From NCBI GenBank assembly GCA_902489925.1, contig CABUBX010000001.1, positions 1 to 64,000 of the forward strand: 64,000 nt of DNA, given 5' to 3'. The notes under the pieces are model-generated. The model was not told the DNA's origin, did no database searches, and worked only from the letters and a program-made list of their open reading frames with translations. This document shows positions 16,823 to 26,640 of the stretch, one piece after another. Within the stretch, counting starts at the first letter, position 1. The number at the start of each line of letters is the position of its first letter. This stretch comes from an uncultured Lachnospiraceae bacterium (GTDB lineage: Bacteria; Bacillota; Clostridia; Lachnospirales; Lachnospiraceae). A program made the position numbers and the translations under genes.

Positions 16823-17692
16823 TTGAAAAAAAGCAAAGCGAGATTTTGGTTGTTTTTGGCCCCGGCATTAATTTCCTTTTCAATGATTGTGCTTATTCCA
16901 ATGCTGATTGGTTTCTTTTATGCATTTACAGATTGGAATGGAATTGTCGGCAGCAGTATGGAGTTTGTCGGAGTTCATAATTTTATTGATATATTTACCA
17001 GAGATGATTCATTTATTCATGCATTAGGTTTTACAGCCGTTTTTTCTGTGTGTGCAGTTGTTTTAGTAAATCTGGTGGGATTTGCACTTGCGCTTTTGGT
17101 GACTCAGAAATTTCATGGGGCAACATTTCTAAGAGGTATATTTTTTATGCCTAATTTAATAGGCGGGCTTTTACTTGGCTTTACATGGCAGTTTATTTTT
17201 GTATCTATTTTTGAAGCTATTTCAAAAGCTACCGGATGGACAATATTTAGTGGATGGCTTTCAAATCCTGAAACAGGATTTGTGGGACTTTTGATTCTTA
17301 CAGTATGGCAATTATCAGGGTATATGATGATTGTCTACATTGCTCAGATTCAGCAGATTCCCGAGGATGTTAAAGAAGCTGCGAGAATTGATGGTGCGAA
17401 TAGTTGGCATATGCTAAAGAGTATTATACTTCCGCTGATGATGCCGGCTTTTACAATAGGCCTTTTTTTATCGATTTCAAATTCATTTAAAATGTTTGAC
17501 CAAAACCTTGCGCTTACTCAGGGCGGACCTTATAAGTCAACGGAAATGCTTGCTTTAAATATTTATAATTCGGCTTTTGGGGCAAATGAATTTGGACTTG
17601 CACAGGCAAAGGCAATTATCTTTATGATTATTGTTGCAGCTATTGGGGTGACTCAGCTTGTAATTACAAAACGTAAGGAGGTTGAGATGTGA
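16823..17692 (+). CDS. Sugar ABC permease, MalF-like (locus 1)
   Basis: The inner-membrane permease of about 289 aa has six predicted transmembrane segments and the EAA-type ATPase contact loop EAARIDGANSWHMLKSI near residue 195. Two starts are possible: a TTG at 16823 with AGGTGA upstream, giving the typical MKKSKARFWLFLAPA start, or a GTG at 16814. Its stop overlaps the start of the next permease gene, as is usual for MalF/MalG pairs. No ATPase gene is nearby. Confidence 0.88.
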   Translation: MKKSKARFWLFLAPALISFSMIVLIPMLIGFFYAFTDWNGIVGSSMEFVGVHNFIDIFTRDDSFIHALGFTAVFSVCAVVLVNLVGFALALLVTQKFHGATFLRGIFFMPNLIGGLLLGFTWQFIFVSIFEAISKATGWTIFSGWLSNPETGFVGLLILTVWQLSGYMMIVYIAQIQQIPEDVKEAARIDGANSWHMLKSIILPLMMPAFTIGLFLSISNSFKMFDQNLALTQGGPYKSTEMLALNIYNSAFGANEFGLAQAKAIIFMIIVAAIGVTQLVITKRKEVEM

Positions 17693-18513
17693 TGAAAACA
17701 AGTAAAAAGGTATTAATGACTATTTTGGGAATTTTACTTGGATGTGTTTTTTTATTTCCAATTTACATATTAATATTAAATTCTTTTAAAAATACGAAAG
17801 GAATTTTTACAGATGTTATTGGCTTTCCAAATGAAACAACTTTTACTATAGAGAATTATCCAAATGCTTTTGAAGCATTGGAATATGTCCAATCATTTTT
17901 TAATTCACTCATAATCACAGTTGTTGCGACACTTCTTATTTTGCTTATTTCAGCAATGGCTGCATGGGTGCTTGTCCGTTATAAAACAAAAACGAGTAAA
18001 GTTATTTTTATTCTTTTTGCCTCGGCAATGCTCATACCGTTTCAGTGTGTGATGCTTCCTCTTGTAGGATTTGCAAGTAAAATTAATATTATGAATCCGG
18101 CAGGGCTTATATTTATGTATATGGGATTTGGAACAAGCATGTCAATTGTCATGTTCCATGGATTCATCAAAAATATTCCGGTAGAGCTTGAAGAAGCGGC
18201 TACAATTGATGGATGTGGTTCTATAAGACTATTTTTCTGTATTGTTGTACCGTTAATGAGAACCATATTAATCACAGTTGCTGTTTTAAATGTAATGTGG
18301 ATTTGGAATGATTATCTTCTTCCGTCATTGATTATTAATAAACCGGGGTGGCAGACATTACCGTTAAAAACATATTTATTCTTTGGACAATTTGCAAAAA
18401 GATGGGATTTAGCCTCATCAGGTCTTATTATGTGTATTATTCCTGTAATTATTTTCTATTTATTCTGTCAAAAGTATATTGTTAAAGGTATTACAGATGG
18501 TGCAATAAAATAA
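17692..18513 (+). CDS. Sugar ABC permease, MalG-like (locus 1)
   Basis: The 273-aa membrane protein has six predicted helices and the EAA loop ELEEAATIDGCGSIRLF near residue 168. The C-terminus ends in QKYIVKGITDGAIK, the usual end of this family. ATG 17692 was chosen because AAGGAGG lies 10 bases upstream; a GTG at 17689 is in frame. It pairs with the preceding permease. Confidence 0.9.
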   Translation: MKTSKKVLMTILGILLGCVFLFPIYILILNSFKNTKGIFTDVIGFPNETTFTIENYPNAFEALEYVQSFFNSLIITVVATLLILLISAMAAWVLVRYKTKTSKVIFILFASAMLIPFQCVMLPLVGFASKINIMNPAGLIFMYMGFGTSMSIVMFHGFIKNIPVELEEAATIDGCGSIRLFFCIVVPLMRTILITVAVLNVMWIWNDYLLPSLIINKPGWQTLPLKTYLFFGQFAKRWDLASSGLIMCIIPVIIFYLFCQKYIVKGITDGAIK

Positions 18514-18538
18514 AAAATTTGGGAAGGAGATGAAAAAA

Positions 18539-20182
18539 ATGGCTTCAAAATGGTGGAAAAAATCAGTTGTATATCAAATATATCCAAAAAGTTTTAATGA
18601 CAGCAATGGTGACGGTATCGGTGATTTAAACGGAATTACAGAAAAACTGGATTATTTAAAGGATTTAGGCGTAGATGTTATTTGGATTTGTCCGATGTAC
18701 TGCTCGCCAATGGATGATAATGGATATGACATTTCAAATTATTATGAGGTAAATCCAATCTTTGGTACAAATGAAGATATGGAAAAACTTATTGATGAAG
18801 CTCAAAAGAGAAATATAAAAATTATTTTGGATTTGGTTGTTAATCATTGTTCAGATGAACATGAGTGGTTCAAACGTGCTGTAGATGACCCTAATAGTGA
18901 AGAAGCAGGATATTTTTATTTTCAAACAGGTGATAGTGAGCCAAATAACTGGCGTTCAAATTTTGGCGGTTCGGTGTGGTCAAAGCTTCCTGATGGACGA
19001 TGGTATTATCATACATTTTCGAAGCGTCAGCCGGATTTAAACTGGGAGAATCCAAAACTTCGTGAAAAAGTTTATGAAATGGTGAATTGGTGGCTAGACA
19101 AGGGAATTGCAGGCTTTAGAATAGATGCTATTACCTTTATAAAAAAGGATTTAACATTTGAGTCAAGAAAAACAGAAGATGGGTTAAGATATCCTATTGA
19201 AAATCTGACAGATTATCCGGGAATCGGAGAATTTCTTACAGAGCTTAAAGAAAAGTGTTTTGATAAATATGATTGTATGACAGTTGCAGAGGCACCGGGT
19301 GTCGGTGATGAAACATTTAAAAGGTATGCCGGAGAACAGGGATATTTCTCAATGATTTTTGATTTTTCATGGGAAAACATGGAAAATGAGGAAAACAAGG
19401 CGGATGTGGATGCGGTTGAAAGGCTCAAAGAGAGAATTTTTAGGACACAGGAATTTACAGAAAGTCTTGGATGGAATGCGGTTTTTCTTGAAAATCATGA
19501 CCAATCAAGGTGTGTGAATAAATATTTGGAAGATGAGGATATTTCTTTTGAAAGTGCATCCGCTTTGGGGACAATGTACTTTTTCTTGCGAGGGACACCT
19601 TTTATTTATGAGGGACAGGAAATTGGCATGACAAATGTACAATGGAATAGTATTGATGAGATGGACGATGTTCGTGCGAAAGGAAAGTATAAAGAAGCTC
19701 TTGACCAAAATCAGGATGCCAAAGCAGTTTTTGAATATTTCAGCAGACTTGGACGTGATAATTCAAGGACACCAATGCAGTGGAGTGCTGATGTCAATGC
19801 CGGATTTACGTCAGGTAAGCCTTGGATAAAAATTAATGAAAATTATAAAGACATTAATGTTGATGTGCAAAGTAGGGATAACAACTCATTGCTTTCTTAT
19901 TATAAAAAGTTGACGAGATTGCACCATCATCCAATATATGAAGATGTATTTGCAGAGGGAAGTTTTAAACAGATATTTAAAGAAATGCCTGCGATTATGG
20001 CCTATGAGAGAGCTTTTAATGAACAGACGATAACTGTTGTTGTAAATTTTAAACATGATTATCAGGAAATTAAAGCTGATAATCAACCGGTACTTTTAAA
20101 TAACTATGATGATTTAGTATACGAAGGAGATAGATTTTGGCTGAAACCATATCAGGCAGTTGTCTTTAGTGGCAAACTATGA
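18539..20182 (+). CDS. GH13 alpha-glucosidase (oligo-1,6-glucosidase type)
   Basis: The 547-aa cytosolic glycoside hydrolase of family 13 (subfamily 31-like) opens with WWKKSVVYQIYPKSF and the calcium-site-like NDSNGDGIGDLNGI. Family regions are visible: DLVVNHCSDEHEWF (region I), GFRIDAI with the nucleophile Asp near residue 200, VAEAPG with the acid/base Glu near 255, and ENHDQSR with the third Asp near 323. It would release glucose from isomaltose, sucrose-like or related alpha-glucosides brought in by the ABC importer. ATG 18539 has AAGGAG 9 bases upstream; the earlier in-frame ATG at 18530 is too close to it. A trehalose-6-phosphate hydrolase is less likely since no PTS gene is present. 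Confidence 0.9.
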   Translation: MASKWWKKSVVYQIYPKSFNDSNGDGIGDLNGITEKLDYLKDLGVDVIWICPMYCSPMDDNGYDISNYYEVNPIFGTNEDMEKLIDEAQKRNIKIILDLVVNHCSDEHEWFKRAVDDPNSEEAGYFYFQTGDSEPNNWRSNFGGSVWSKLPDGRWYYHTFSKRQPDLNWENPKLREKVYEMVNWWLDKGIAGFRIDAITFIKKDLTFESRKTEDGLRYPIENLTDYPGIGEFLTELKEKCFDKYDCMTVAEAPGVGDETFKRYAGEQGYFSMIFDFSWENMENEENKADVDAVERLKERIFRTQEFTESLGWNAVFLENHDQSRCVNKYLEDEDISFESASALGTMYFFLRGTPFIYEGQEIGMTNVQWNSIDEMDDVRAKGKYKEALDQNQDAKAVFEYFSRLGRDNSRTPMQWSADVNAGFTSGKPWIKINENYKDINVDVQSRDNNSLLSYYKKLTRLHHHPIYEDVFAEGSFKQIFKEMPAIMAYERAFNEQTITVVVNFKHDYQEIKADNQPVLLNNYDDLVYEGDRFWLKPYQAVVFSGKL

Positions 20183-20298
20183 AAATTATGACAGATAATT
20201 ACCGTTCTCTTGAGTTATAAGATTTTTCTCAGCGCATTATATTTAAGTTTGAAATGAATAGCATATATATTCCTTGTTGAGTTAAGGGATATTTTTTA

Positions 20299-20338
20299 CA
20301 GTCTGCAGAGCTTGTTATACTCTGCAGACTGTTTTTGG
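20299..20338. terminator. Bidirectional terminator between GH13 and GH125 genes
   Basis: ACAGTCTGCAGAG pairs with CTCTGCAGACTGT across a 9-nt loop, with GTTTTTG on one side and a T/A-rich flank (ATTTTTTACAG) on the other. It serves the two convergent genes. Confidence 0.85.
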
Positions 20339-20346
20339 GATAATAA

Positions 20347-21636
20347 TTACAGCGTCAATTTGCATCCGCAATAGTCCAGCACAAATTCACAAAATACAGA
20401 GTTTGCCCATGAAAACCATGGTCTTGTATATTCTTCAGGATTATCCACAAGGAAGCCTTCGTGCATAAATTTTGTGCCGCCGTCTGTGTTTTCAAATACA
20501 TTTAAAAGTTCAGTTCTTTCTTCTTCAGAATCAGAAGTCAAAGCCTGCATTGCAAGGGCAATATGCCATATATAGCGCGGCGGTGTATGAGGACTTCCGA
20601 TACCTTTAGCGCATTTTCCTGAATAGTAGAATGGATTGGCATCACTTAAAATCATCTCTCTTGTGTTTAAGTAACGCTCATCGTCACGGCTGCAGTAGCC
20701 GATATAAGGCATGGATAAAAGGCTTGGAAGGTTGGCATCGTCCATAATGTTGTATTGACCGAAAGCGTCAACCTCATAAGCATAAGCAGGCTTTTCGAGT
20801 GCCGGAATCATCGCGTATTTACCAATGGCAGCGCGGACTTCTTCGGCAAAAGCTTTTGCTTTATCTGAAAATTCATCGTCGTGATAGATTTCTTTTGCGA
20901 TTTCAGAAATATTTTCCAAAATAACAGCGGCAAGCATATTTGATGGAATCAAATAACCGTAAACGCAGGCATCATCACTTGGACGGAAGCCGGACCATAT
21001 AAGGCCGACATTGCTTTTTACAAGAGCACCCTTGCCGTCGCGGGAAAGTGTATCTGTGAAGATTGTATTTTCACGTTCGAATGTGTAGGATGACTTGTTT
21101 TCATGGTCTTGCTCAGTCCTGAAGGTATCGTAAACAAGTTTGGCTGTTTCAAGCCACTGTGCATCAAAATGACTTGTGCATCCTGTGTTTTTCCAAAGAA
21201 GTGAAGATAACTGGAATGGGAAGCATAAGGAGTCAATCTCATATTTTCTTTCCCAAAGTTCAGGCTTCATCTCTGTTTTATCATGACACCAACAGTTGCC
21301 GTTGGCGCTTTCATTGAATGCATTGGCATATGGGTCGATTCGGATACAATCCATCTGTTTTTTAATAAGTCCGCATATTAATTCTTCAATGGCCTTGTCT
21401 TCTTTTGCAAATAAAATGAAAGGACGAAGTTGACAGGCGGAATCGCGCAGCCACATTGCAGGAATATCACCTGTAATTACAAAAACAGAGCCGTCATCTA
21501 AGATTTTAATAGTTGTCTGCAGTGTGTTTGAAATGCAATTTTTAAACATCTCGGCAAGCTTACTGCCTTTGCCAAACTTTTCTTCAACTAAATGAATGTG
21601 TTTTTCAATAGATTCATAGGTTTTTTTTATTTCCAT
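20347..21636 (-). CDS. GH125 exo-alpha-1,6-mannosidase
   Basis: The 429-aa protein belongs to glycoside hydrolase family 125, metal-independent inverting alpha-mannosidases that remove 1,6-linked mannose from host N-glycans or yeast mannan. The family signatures GDIPAMWLRDS near residue 56 and GLIWSGFRPSDDA near 215 (region of the catalytic acid Asp) are present, as is the region of the base Glu, KFMHEGF near 393. It has no signal peptide, so it acts inside on imported oligosaccharides. It is transcribed toward the GH13 gene from its own promoter region and ends at a shared terminator. Its presence beside a maltose-like importer raises the question of what the locus really takes up. Confidence 0.9.
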   Translation of the reverse strand: MEIKKTYESIEKHIHLVEEKFGKGSKLAEMFKNCISNTLQTTIKILDDGSVFVITGDIPAMWLRDSACQLRPFILFAKEDKAIEELICGLIKKQMDCIRIDPYANAFNESANGNCWCHDKTEMKPELWERKYEIDSLCFPFQLSSLLWKNTGCTSHFDAQWLETAKLVYDTFRTEQDHENKSSYTFERENTIFTDTLSRDGKGALVKSNVGLIWSGFRPSDDACVYGYLIPSNMLAAVILENISEIAKEIYHDDEFSDKAKAFAEEVRAAIGKYAMIPALEKPAYAYEVDAFGQYNIMDDANLPSLLSMPYIGYCSRDDERYLNTREMILSDANPFYYSGKCAKGIGSPHTPPRYIWHIALAMQALTSDSEEERTELLNVFENTDGGTKFMHEGFLVDNPEEYTRPWFSWANSVFCEFVLDYCGCKLTL

Positions 21637-21831
21637 ATACGTTACTCCCTTATATTATTCGTGTACATCGGTATCGCCTGTGTACATATATCAAAATTTC
21701 ATCTATATTTTATGACAGATTGGCAGAAGAATCAATATAAAGGTTCAGATATCTTTTTATATTCAAAATACATTTTATATGGTATGATATTAAAGGTGAA
21801 TAAATAAGCAGATTTTGAAACGGAGACAATA

Positions 21832-22989
21832 ATGAACGATTTAATAAATTTATTTTCCGATGTTTTAACGATTGATTTAATTGATGTAGTCATCAGCGGC
21901 GCCCGGGGCGGCGATGTAAAAAAGATTAAGCTGCGGCCGGTGCTTCTTAAAGGCTGCCTTGTTTTCCAGATGACAAAATATGTGGGCAATAAGGTGCTTC
22001 ATGAAAATTATGAGAAGCCATCGCTTTTAAATATTTTGGCTTCGGAGGTTTTTGAGAATTTCAAACAAGTTCAGCTTCGTACAAAGACTGAGCAAATAAG
22101 TGTCCTTATAAGTAAAAAAGGGCAGGTGACAATTAAACGAAGAAAGGTGGCAGCCTGTACCTCCTGTCATCAGGATTTAGAGCACAACCGGAAGAAAACC
22201 TATGTTTTAAAAGAAGGCGTTCCTGTTCCTTTTTTGATTGATCTTGGTGTCATGCATGAGGACGGCTCTATTGTAAAGAAAAAATATGATAAGTTTAAGC
22301 AGATGAACCGGTATCTTGAGTTTATCGAAGATATTTTGCCGGAATTGGATAAGGACAGGGAATTAACAATTATTGATTTTGGTTGCGGAAAATCTTATTT
22401 GACTTTTGCCATGTATTATTATCTGAAGGTTTTAAAAGGGTATGATATTCATATTATCGGTCTTGATTTAAAAGAAGATGTGATTAGCCACTGTACCCGT
22501 CTGAAAGAAAAGTATGGATTTGATAAGCTGGAATTTTTATGCGGTGATATCGCACATTTTGAAGGTGTCAGTCAGGTTGATATGGTTGTGACGCTTCATG
22601 CCTGTGATACGGCGACAGATTTTGCACTCTATAAAGCGATTTTATGGAAAGCGAGGGTGATTTTATCGGTACCGTGCTGTCAGCATGAGCTGAATGGACA
22701 TATTCAATCAGATGCCCTTGAAGGTATGTTTAAATACGGACTGATTAAAGAGCGTTTTGCAGCGCTTGCAACAGACAGTATGCGGGCGATGCTTCTTGAA
22801 GCTGTCGGCTACAAAACACAGATTTTAGAGTTTATTGATATGGAACATACACCTAAAAATATTTTAATCAGAGCAATTCTTAAAGATGGTATAAAACCAT
22901 GTCATTTAAGTGAAGAATATAAAAAGTGTAAAGCATTGATTCATGCAGAGCCGACATTAGAGAAGCTTTTGTGTGAAAATAATAAATAA
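21832..22989 (+). CDS. Class I SAM-dependent methyltransferase, Methyltransf_32-like
   Basis: The 385-aa protein has an N-terminal region of about 170 residues with a CTSCHQD cysteine pair and a C-terminal Rossmann methyltransferase. Motif I is IIDFGCGKSYLTF near residue 183, and motif II-like GLDLKED follows. VTLHACDTATD and VPCCQHELNG resemble the Methyltransf_32 group, whose relatives act on RNA or proteins. The substrate is not known. GGAGA precedes the ATG. It is followed three bases before the next ribosome binding site by the aminopeptidase gene, so the two form an operon. Confidence 0.8.
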   Translation: MNDLINLFSDVLTIDLIDVVISGARGGDVKKIKLRPVLLKGCLVFQMTKYVGNKVLHENYEKPSLLNILASEVFENFKQVQLRTKTEQISVLISKKGQVTIKRRKVAACTSCHQDLEHNRKKTYVLKEGVPVPFLIDLGVMHEDGSIVKKKYDKFKQMNRYLEFIEDILPELDKDRELTIIDFGCGKSYLTFAMYYYLKVLKGYDIHIIGLDLKEDVISHCTRLKEKYGFDKLEFLCGDIAHFEGVSQVDMVVTLHACDTATDFALYKAILWKARVILSVPCCQHELNGHIQSDALEGMFKYGLIKERFAALATDSMRAMLLEAVGYKTQILEFIDMEHTPKNILIRAILKDGIKPCHLSEEYKKCKALIHAEPTLEKLLCENNK

Positions 22990-23001
22990 GGAGTGAATTT
23001 C

Positions 23002-24117
23002 ATGGACGAAAGAATTAAAGTATTGGCTTATAATTTAATTAATAAGTCTGTTAAGGCCAAAAAGGGGGATAAGGTATATATTCATTATACAGGCCCTTCA
23101 ACACAGGATTTGGGACGCCAGCTTGTAAAAGAAGCTTATAAGGTTGGTGCCGTACCGTTTCCGGTATACACAGACGCGAGAATGCAGCGCGAAATGCTTT
23201 TAAACTGTACAGAAGACCAGCTTAAAATTATGGCAGAAAATGATGCCGCATTGATGAGTCAGATGGATTGTTATATTGCGGTCAGAGGTACAGACAATGT
23301 GTCAGAGCAGTCCGATGTTCCGGCAGAAAATCTTGCGTTGTATGAAAAAATTTATATGACACCGGTACATCACGAGATTCGTGTGCCAAAGACACGCTGG
23401 TGTGTATTAAGATACCCGAATAATGCGATGGCTCAGCTCAATAACCAGAGCCTTGAAGCTTTTGAGGATTTCTATTTTGATGTATGTAATCTTGACTATA
23501 CAAAGATGGGTGAGGCTATGAAGCCGCTTGTTGAGCTGATGAACCGCACAGATAAGGTGCGTCTTGTCGGACCGGGAACAGATTTGACTTTCTCAATCAA
23601 GGATATTCCGGCAATTCCTTGTGCAGGTGACTGCAATATCCCTGACGGTGAGGTTTACACGGCGCCTGTCAGAGATTCTATTAACGGAACACTTGCTTAT
23701 AATACACCGGCTGTTTTCCAGGGCTTTACTTTTGAGAATATCTGCTTTGAATTTAAGGATGGAAAGATTGTAAAGGCAACGGCAAATAATACAGAGCGTC
23801 TTAATCAGGTGATGGATACGGATGAGGGTGCAAGATATGTCGGTGAATTTGCGATTGGTGTTAATCCATATGTGTTAAATCCGATGAAGGATACATTATT
23901 TGATGAAAAAATTGCAGGTTCCTTCCACTTTACACCGGGAAATTGTTATGATGAAGCGCCAAACGGCAACGTATCTGCGATTCACTGGGATTTAGTTTGT
24001 ATCCAGAGACCGGAATACGGCGGCGGAGAAATTTACTTTGACGATGTATTAATCAGAAAAGACGGTCTTTTTGTACTTGATGAATTGAAGGGCTTAAACC
24101 CTGAAAATTTAAAATAA
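23002..24117 (+). CDS. M29-family aminopeptidase (AmpS/PepS-like)
   Basis: The 371-aa cytosolic metallopeptidase of family M29 would release N-terminal residues from small peptides with cobalt or zinc. The start matches the family (DERIKVLAYNLINKSVKAKKGDKV), and metal-ligand and catalytic regions are seen as IPDGEVYTAP near residue 215, HFTPGNCYDEAP near 312 and NVSAIHWDLV near 326. ATG 23002 has AAGGAG 8 bases upstream; a GTG at 22993 overlaps that site. It ends at a strong terminator. Confidence 0.88.
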   Translation: MDERIKVLAYNLINKSVKAKKGDKVYIHYTGPSTQDLGRQLVKEAYKVGAVPFPVYTDARMQREMLLNCTEDQLKIMAENDAALMSQMDCYIAVRGTDNVSEQSDVPAENLALYEKIYMTPVHHEIRVPKTRWCVLRYPNNAMAQLNNQSLEAFEDFYFDVCNLDYTKMGEAMKPLVELMNRTDKVRLVGPGTDLTFSIKDIPAIPCAGDCNIPDGEVYTAPVRDSINGTLAYNTPAVFQGFTFENICFEFKDGKIVKATANNTERLNQVMDTDEGARYVGEFAIGVNPYVLNPMKDTLFDEKIAGSFHFTPGNCYDEAPNGNVSAIHWDLVCIQRPEYGGGEIYFDDVLIRKDGLFVLDELKGLNPENLK

Positions 24118-24131
24118 TATGGGATGACATG

Positions 24132-24160
24132 GGCGCGGACGATTGAATCCGCGCCTTTTG
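24132..24160. terminator. Terminator between the aminopeptidase and dapH
   Basis: GGCGCGGA pairs with TCCGCGCC around a short loop, followed by TTTTG. It lies between two convergent genes. Confidence 0.75.
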
Positions 24161-24180
24161 CGTGCTTTTTAAAAGCTTGC

Positions 24181-24876
24181 TTAAAGCTGTCTGAGTGCAT
24201 CGACAAGTTCTGTCTTTCCGGCAGCTTTTGCGTCCTTTTGTTTAATGATACGTGCCGGACAGCCTGCGGCGACGGCATTGTCAGGCACGTCATTAATGAC
24301 AACAGCACCTGCGGCAATGACAGCGCCTTTTCCGATGTGGACGCCTTCGATGACAACGGCATTGGCGCCGATAAGAACATCGTCTTCGACAATCACCGGT
24401 GTGGCGCTTGCAGGTTCAATGACACCGGCAAGGACGGCACCTGCGCCGATATGACAATGCTTTCCGACAGTGGCACGGCCGCCGAGCACAGCACCCATAT
24501 CAATCATGGTGTCTTCTCCAATCACAGCGCCGATATTAATAATTGCGCCCATCATAATGACGGCTCTGTCACCGATATCCACTTGGTCACGGATGATTGC
24601 CCCGGGTTCAATGCGGGCATTGAGATGTTTCGTATCTAAAAGAGGCACCGCGGAATTTCGGCAGTCATTTTCTATTGCGTAGTCTTTAATCATATCTTTG
24701 TTGGCGGCAAGGACAGGTTCAATATCCTTCCAGTCACCGAAAATAATTTTACTTCCGCCTGAACCGAAGACAGTTGTATTGGGAAAGTCAATCGGTGCAA
24801 GCTCATTCACATAAACCTTGACCGGTGTTTTCTTTTCTGCGTTTTGTATAAATGAAATAATTTCCTGAGCGTTCAT
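24181..24876 (-). CDS. dapH: Tetrahydrodipicolinate N-acetyltransferase
   Basis: The 231-aa hexapeptide-repeat acyltransferase is predicted to acetylate tetrahydrodipicolinate with acetyl-CoA, the first committed step of the acetylated DAP/lysine route. The N-terminal 80 residues are the DapH-specific domain ([15 protein letters not shown] region) and the rest is a left-handed beta-helix of imperfect [LIV]-G-x4 hexapeptides ([22 protein letters not shown] and onward). It is the third gene of dapA-dapB-dapH, 11 bp after dapB, with AAGGAG before the start. Confidence 0.93.
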   Translation of the reverse strand: MNAQEIISFIQNAEKKTPVKVYVNELAPIDFPNTTVFGSGGSKIIFGDWKDIEPVLAANKDMIKDYAIENDCRNSAVPLLDTKHLNARIEPGAIIRDQVDIGDRAVIMMGAIINIGAVIGEDTMIDMGAVLGGRATVGKHCHIGAGAVLAGVIEPASATPVIVEDDVLIGANAVVIEGVHIGKGAVIAAGAVVINDVPDNAVAAGCPARIIKQKDAKAAGKTELVDALRQL

Positions 24877-24887
24877 AAAAATTCTCC

Positions 24888-25604
24888 TTATTGAAATAAA
24901 ATATCTTTCATTGTGTACATGCCTGCAGGCTTTTTGACGGCAAAACGCGCAGCAGTCAAGGCGCCGTTGGCAAAAATCTGACGACTTTCGGCATTGTGGC
25001 GGATTTCAATACTTTCGCTGTCTCCAAGATAGAGGACGGTGTGTTCTCCTGCGGCAGTGCCGCCGCGGACAGCATGGATGCCGATTTCCTTACCGCGTTT
25101 TCCGACAAAGCCGCGTCGGCCGTAAACTTCATCATAAGTTTTGTGTTTATTGATTGTATCGACAAGCATCTTTGCAGTGCCGCTTGGCGCATCCTGTTTT
25201 TGGTTGTGATGCTTTTCAATTACTTCGATATCAAAGCTGTCTTCAAGTATCGGTGTAATAAGCTCAATCACTTCTTTCATAACGGCAATGCCGAGAGAAA
25301 AATTAGACTGAAAAACGACAGGGACAAGCCTGCTAAGGTCATGGATTTTTTCTATCTGTTCATCGCTGCAGCCTGTTGTACCGCAGACATAGGCACATTT
25401 TTTAGTTTTTATATAGTTGATAATCCAGTCGAGATTATCGGGATGCGAAAAATCAATGACAACATCCGGGCTGCCGTCAAAAGCATTAAGGTCAGGGAAG
25501 GTAAACTTATCTGCCATAAGGATAACTTTCATATCCTCCCGGTGGGCGGCTGTATCTGCAATCAGCTGTCCCATCCGTCCGTTGCCTACAATGATTATAT
25601 TCAT
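24888..25604 (-). CDS. dapB: 4-Hydroxy-tetrahydrodipicolinate reductase
   Basis: The 238-aa NAD(P)H-dependent reductase shows the N-terminal dinucleotide motif [11 protein letters not shown], the family signature [18 protein letters not shown] near residue 130 and [11 protein letters not shown] near 185. It makes tetrahydrodipicolinate in the DAP/lysine pathway. Its start overlaps the dapA stop (ATGA), so the two are translationally coupled. Confidence 0.95.
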   Translation of the reverse strand: MNIIIVGNGRMGQLIADTAAHREDMKVILMADKFTFPDLNAFDGSPDVVIDFSHPDNLDWIINYIKTKKCAYVCGTTGCSDEQIEKIHDLSRLVPVVFQSNFSLGIAVMKEVIELITPILEDSFDIEVIEKHHNQKQDAPSGTAKMLVDTINKHKTYDEVYGRRGFVGKRGKEIGIHAVRGGTAAGEHTVLYLGDSESIEIRHNAESRQIFANGALTAARFAVKKPAGMYTMKDILFQ

Positions 25605-26479
25605 AGTCCGACCTCCTTCATGGCATCAGCCAGTGTCTGATGATTGTGCGCGTCCATAGGGAAAAGCGGCGCTCTGTAGCCACCGACATTCATTCCCATA
25701 AGGTTCAGTGCTTCTTTTACAGGAATTGGATTTACTTCGATGAATAAAGCGTGAATCAGATTCAGATAACGAAGCTGCGCTTCAAGTGCTTTTTGCGGAC
25801 TTCCGTTTAAATAATCCATAACGAGCTGATGGACTTCGTTTGGCATAATATTGGCCCATACGGAGATAACGCCGATGGCGCCGAGGGACATTAACGGAAT
25901 AATCATGTCATCGTTGCCGCTGTACATCACAAAGTCATCACTTAAATAGCGGGCAATTGCGGTAGCATAGCCGATATTTCCGCTGGCCTCCTTGATGCCG
26001 CATATGTTAGGATGTTTAGATAATATACGGATAGCTTCTTCGCTTATTGAACAGCCTGTTCTTCCGGGAACATTGTAAAGAATCACGGGTACGGATACAG
26101 AATCTGCAACGGCGGTAAAATGATGAATCATGCCCTGCGTGTTTGTTTTGTTATAGTAAGGAGAAATGACAAGAAGGGCGTCTGCACCCATCTCGGAATA
26201 CTTGATACTTTTTTGGATAGCGGTTTCTGTACAATTTGAGCCGCTTCCGACAATGACAGGTATTCTTCCTGCAATTTTTTTCAGGGTATATTCGACAACA
26301 GAATCATCTTCTTCATGGGTCATTGTACTTGATTCTCCTGTTGTACCGAGAACGAGAATGGCGTCGGTCTGATTGGAAACGTGAAATTCTAAAAGCTCTC
26401 CCAGCTTTTCAAAATTAACACTTCCGTCTGAATGAAATGGCGTAATTAACGCAACAATGCTTCCTTTTACATTAAACAT
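25601..26479 (-). CDS. dapA: 4-Hydroxy-tetrahydrodipicolinate synthase
   Basis: The 292-aa class I aldolase-type enzyme condenses pyruvate with aspartate semialdehyde, the first step of the DAP/lysine branch. It shows GSIVALITPF at the start, LGTTGESSTM near residue 45, the catalytic Tyr in LYNVPGRTG near 133 and the Schiff-base Lys in CGIKEASGN near 161. It is the first gene of the operon behind the lysine riboswitch. Confidence 0.95.
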   Translation of the reverse strand: MFNVKGSIVALITPFHSDGSVNFEKLGELLEFHVSNQTDAILVLGTTGESSTMTHEEDDSVVEYTLKKIAGRIPVIVGSGSNCTETAIQKSIKYSEMGADALLVISPYYNKTNTQGMIHHFTAVADSVSVPVILYNVPGRTGCSISEEAIRILSKHPNICGIKEASGNIGYATAIARYLSDDFVMYSGNDDMIIPLMSLGAIGVISVWANIMPNEVHQLVMDYLNGSPQKALEAQLRYLNLIHALFIEVNPIPVKEALNLMGMNVGGYRAPLFPMDAHNHQTLADAMKEVGL

Positions 26480-26584
26480 AATGATAACTCCCTTCGATGT
26501 CAGGCATAAAAATAAAAGATGCCTTTATATAATTAGTATTCGTTAAAACCAAGTTTATGTAATGGTGCACCGTTGTTACTTTCC

Positions 26585-26640
26585 TTGGAGGGGCTTCGCC
26601 CCGTGAACTTGTGTCCACGGAACGAAACGAGTAATAGAAT
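26585..26640 (-). other. Structured segment between riboswitch and dapA
   Basis: Two short stems lie in the dapA leader: GGGGC/GCCCC with a three-base loop (around 26590-26602) and CCGTG/CACGG (around 26601-26622). No open frame with a ribosome binding site is seen. A 14-base stretch (TGGACACAAGTTCA on the minus strand) nearly recurs at 32703-32716, so this may be a small dispersed repeat. Confidence 0.4.

Noticed and set aside
18539..20182. GH13 protein as trehalose-6-phosphate hydrolase
   Set aside because: No PTS component or trehalose regulator is nearby; the locus has an ABC importer for unphosphorylated sugars.
21662..21686. Two TGTACA hexamers before the GH125 gene as an operator
   Set aside because: The hexamers are self-complementary and common in A/T-rich DNA; no further symmetry supports a site.
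24245..24682. Open frames opposite dapH rich in Ala, Pro and Thr
   Set aside because: They mirror the hexapeptide repeats of dapH in another frame and have no ribosome binding site.
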